Positions 28,797-30,397 of a stretch of DNA of 30,397 bases are shown here, one piece after another. Origin of the DNA: Nemertoderma westbladi (Eukaryota > Xenacoelomorpha > Nemertodermatida > Nemertodermatidae); contig JAUCBJ010004296.1 of assembly GCA_032718475.1 (NCBI GenBank), positions 1 to 30,397 on the forward strand, in the 5' to 3' direction. The notes under the pieces were generated by a model that was not told where the DNA came from, made no database searches, and saw only the letters and a program-made list of their open reading frames with translations. Positions within the stretch are counted from its first letter, which is position 1. Each line of letters opens with the position of its first letter. Position numbers and translations under genes: made by a program.

Positions 28797-29975
28797 ATTC
28801 AGCTTAAACATATTAAGATCAAGACAATGGGGAAGTTTCAGCTTTCAGAACGGATCGGAAAGTAACGGAATGGGTCAATATTTTCACTTTCAGACATTTT
28901 TTCATTTTTTTATATTTTTTCAGATATCTAGTTGCAGACAAGAGTACTGCATACTGATTAGCTTCCTTTGGATGACACAGCTAATGGTCCAGTACAAATA
29001 TACCAAGTTTCAGTTTCAACGGATTAAAAGCAAAAAAAAAAATGTCAGGACATTTAATGCTTAGACATGTAAACCTCTAGCGGGAGATTGTTGAACTGAT
29101 GGTGTTTGAAATTATCTAAAAAATCTAATCTTTTGGTCTTATTCTTATTGATGTCCACAAATTTTCAACTCAACAGCTTTAGATCCGACGAAGTTATTAG
29201 CATGTCATAATCGTAACGACGACGACAAGCTTTCTTTCGCTAAGGCTCCGCCAACTTCGTGGCTCGCCGCACACACATACTGTACATCGTGTTTTTGCCG
29301 GCCTCAGATTTAGATAAAAACTACCCAGTCTAAAGTAAGGTTCGTTATGTCATTTATTCATCGTTATAACATACTGTCCTCAACTTAGTAGGTTTTGTAA
29401 ATCTGGGACGTTTACTACAGCGTTTACTACATTACAGGTGACCATTACCCCAAATCTATTTAATTTTATTTATAGGCTAAATCTACTATTCTGAAACTTT
29501 AACACAGTGATCTTTTAGGCATACTATGAAAACGGAGTATGGATGGACATGTTCGTAAACCCGTTTATTAAAAAATATGGCACTTTTTGTGCAGGTCGGG
29601 ATTTTTCAAAAATAGTATAAATTTTGATGCCTTTATATATAAAATATATCATGTTTAAGGACCTGTAGTACCAACTGGGTTGCAGTTTTCGGTCCAAGAG
29701 TTTGGCACTATGGACCTATGCAATGCATGCAGGCTATCTTATGTGAAAATTTTATACAGAGTCATGAATATCAGCCATTTGTTAAGTATATACCGTTGTT
29801 GAAAAGTTCTGTTTTGTGGTCAAACAACATTTTATATTTCGATAACATAACATAGTTTTTAATATCTTACTATACAATCTGGGAAACTGAGGGAATACAA
29901 AATGACAGAAGTCGTTAGTAAATTAAATATAAATATTATTCGTTACAATAAATAACCAATAACAACTGCCTTTAT
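28797..29975. other. 3' flank of CWC15; no other gene seen
   Basis: AT-rich DNA. It holds no recognised exon, RNA gene or transposon end. AATAAA candidates on the minus strand for the CWC15 transcript lie near 29565, 29467 and 29353. Confidence 0.6.
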
Positions 29976-30158
29976 CTATTTAACGTATCTTTCGAGGAAT
30001 TTCTTATGGAACTCGGAGCGTACCATGTCGTTAACGAAGCCCCCCTTGCCGCTCTTCCCGCTGTCTTTGGCGCAGTTCTTAAAGACGACGTCGTCATCCC
30101 ATCGCCGTCGTACACGGAACTCGGAACCAGCTCGAGCTGGATTCAGCAACGGGTTCCC
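29976..30158 (-). CDS. CWC15: CWC15 last coding exon
   Basis: The acceptor TTTGCAG (AG at 30160-30159) opens the exon in phase 0 with GNPLLN, and it ends at TAG (29978-29976). The 60 residues match the highly conserved C-terminus of CWC15/Cwf15: [17 protein letters not shown] (about residues 13-29 of the exon), then a short Gly/Ser/Lys stretch and [20 protein letters not shown] at the end. CWC15 is a spliceosome protein that joins with the Prp19/CDC5L complex in activated spliceosomes and acts in the nucleus. The rest of the gene lies to the right of the window. The upstream intron begins in a G-rich minisatellite. Confidence 0.96.
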   Translation of the reverse strand, partial: GNPLLNPARAGSEFRVRRRWDDDVVFKNCAKDSGKSGKGGFVNDMVRSEFHKKFLERYVK

Positions 30159-30232
30159 CTGCAAACATGAAAAATAAATCGATCGAATAATTGGAGAAGA
30201 GTTTGTATGACGTATATTATATATATTATATG

Positions 30233-30397
30233 TAGGAGGGGGGGGGGGTGAGGATGGGGTGGGGTTGTGGAGGGGGAGGGGATGGGGTGGGGAGGGGTTG
30301 TGGGATGGGGTGGGGATGGGGTGGGGAGGGGGAGGGGTTGTGGAGGGGGAGGGGATGGGGTGGGGAGGGGTTGTGTAGGGGGGGGGGTGTGAGGATG
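30233..30397. repeat. G-rich minisatellite in the CWC15 intron (GGGGT / GGGGA type)
   Basis: Repeats of GAGGGG, GATGGGGTGGGG and GGGGTTGTG run to the window edge. More than four G-runs of four or more occur in any 40 nt, so the plus strand could form G-quadruplexes (the CWC15 transcript carries the C-rich complement). It is probably longer than the part seen. Confidence 0.9.

Overview
This is animal nuclear DNA. It is AT-rich and mostly decayed transposable elements, with a few host coding exons between them. The tRNA-Ala has no encoded CCA and sits before a T-run. The exons have GT-AG splice sites and match conserved animal proteins (CCDC61 and CWC15). The repeats (BEL/Pao, several CR1/Jockey-type LINEs, piggyBac-, hAT- and Mutator-like pieces, a LINE with a 2A-like peptide) and the very frequent palindrome TAGGCCTA suggest a marine invertebrate, perhaps an echinoderm, hemichordate or mollusc. 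The species assignment is a guess.

Layout. 1-~5000: a BEL/Pao LTR retrotransposon on the minus strand. It has a gag ORF, then a gag-protease ORF in the +1 frame, and the start of the RT part in another frame cut by the window edge. A TATA box and AATAAA at 4833-4945 mark a probable LTR. 4526-6670: three families of short tandem repeats. 7900-8400: back-to-back piggyBac and hAT transposase ends. 9371-14599: the first two coding exons of CCDC61 (basal-body protein, VFL3 family), minus strand, phase-compatible and separated by a 4.56 kb intron. That intron holds a LINE with endonuclease, linker and C-terminal remnants and a 1.5 kb element flanked by TTAA. 14650-15000: a cluster of TAGGCCTA palindromes upstream of CCDC61. 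15590-18966: a longer, frameshifted LINE (endonuclease plus RT). 19723-19980: a perfect 127-bp inverted repeat. 19995-20600: a LINE tail abutting an unrecognised 3'-terminal coding exon with its own AATAAA. 21701-21772: tRNA-Ala(TGC). 22153-24832: two apparently identical 1.33 kb copies of a TIR element in tandem, inside one 10-bp target-site duplication and apparently inside a small reading frame. 25110-26080: LINE remnants on both strands. 26115-26410: a degenerate motif array with a 20-26 nt period. 26753-27330: 5' part of a 2A/PHD-like LINE. 27413-28059: another TIR element, whose right end runs straight into a 37-bp satellite (28060-28796). 29976-30158: last coding exon of CWC15. 30233-30397: G-rich minisatellite in the adjoining CWC15 intron.

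The host genes do not form an operon or pathway. CCDC61 (cilia/centriole) and CWC15 (splicing) are unrelated neighbours on the same strand. Nearly everything else is mobile DNA, and most of the coding remnants among it also lie on the minus strand.
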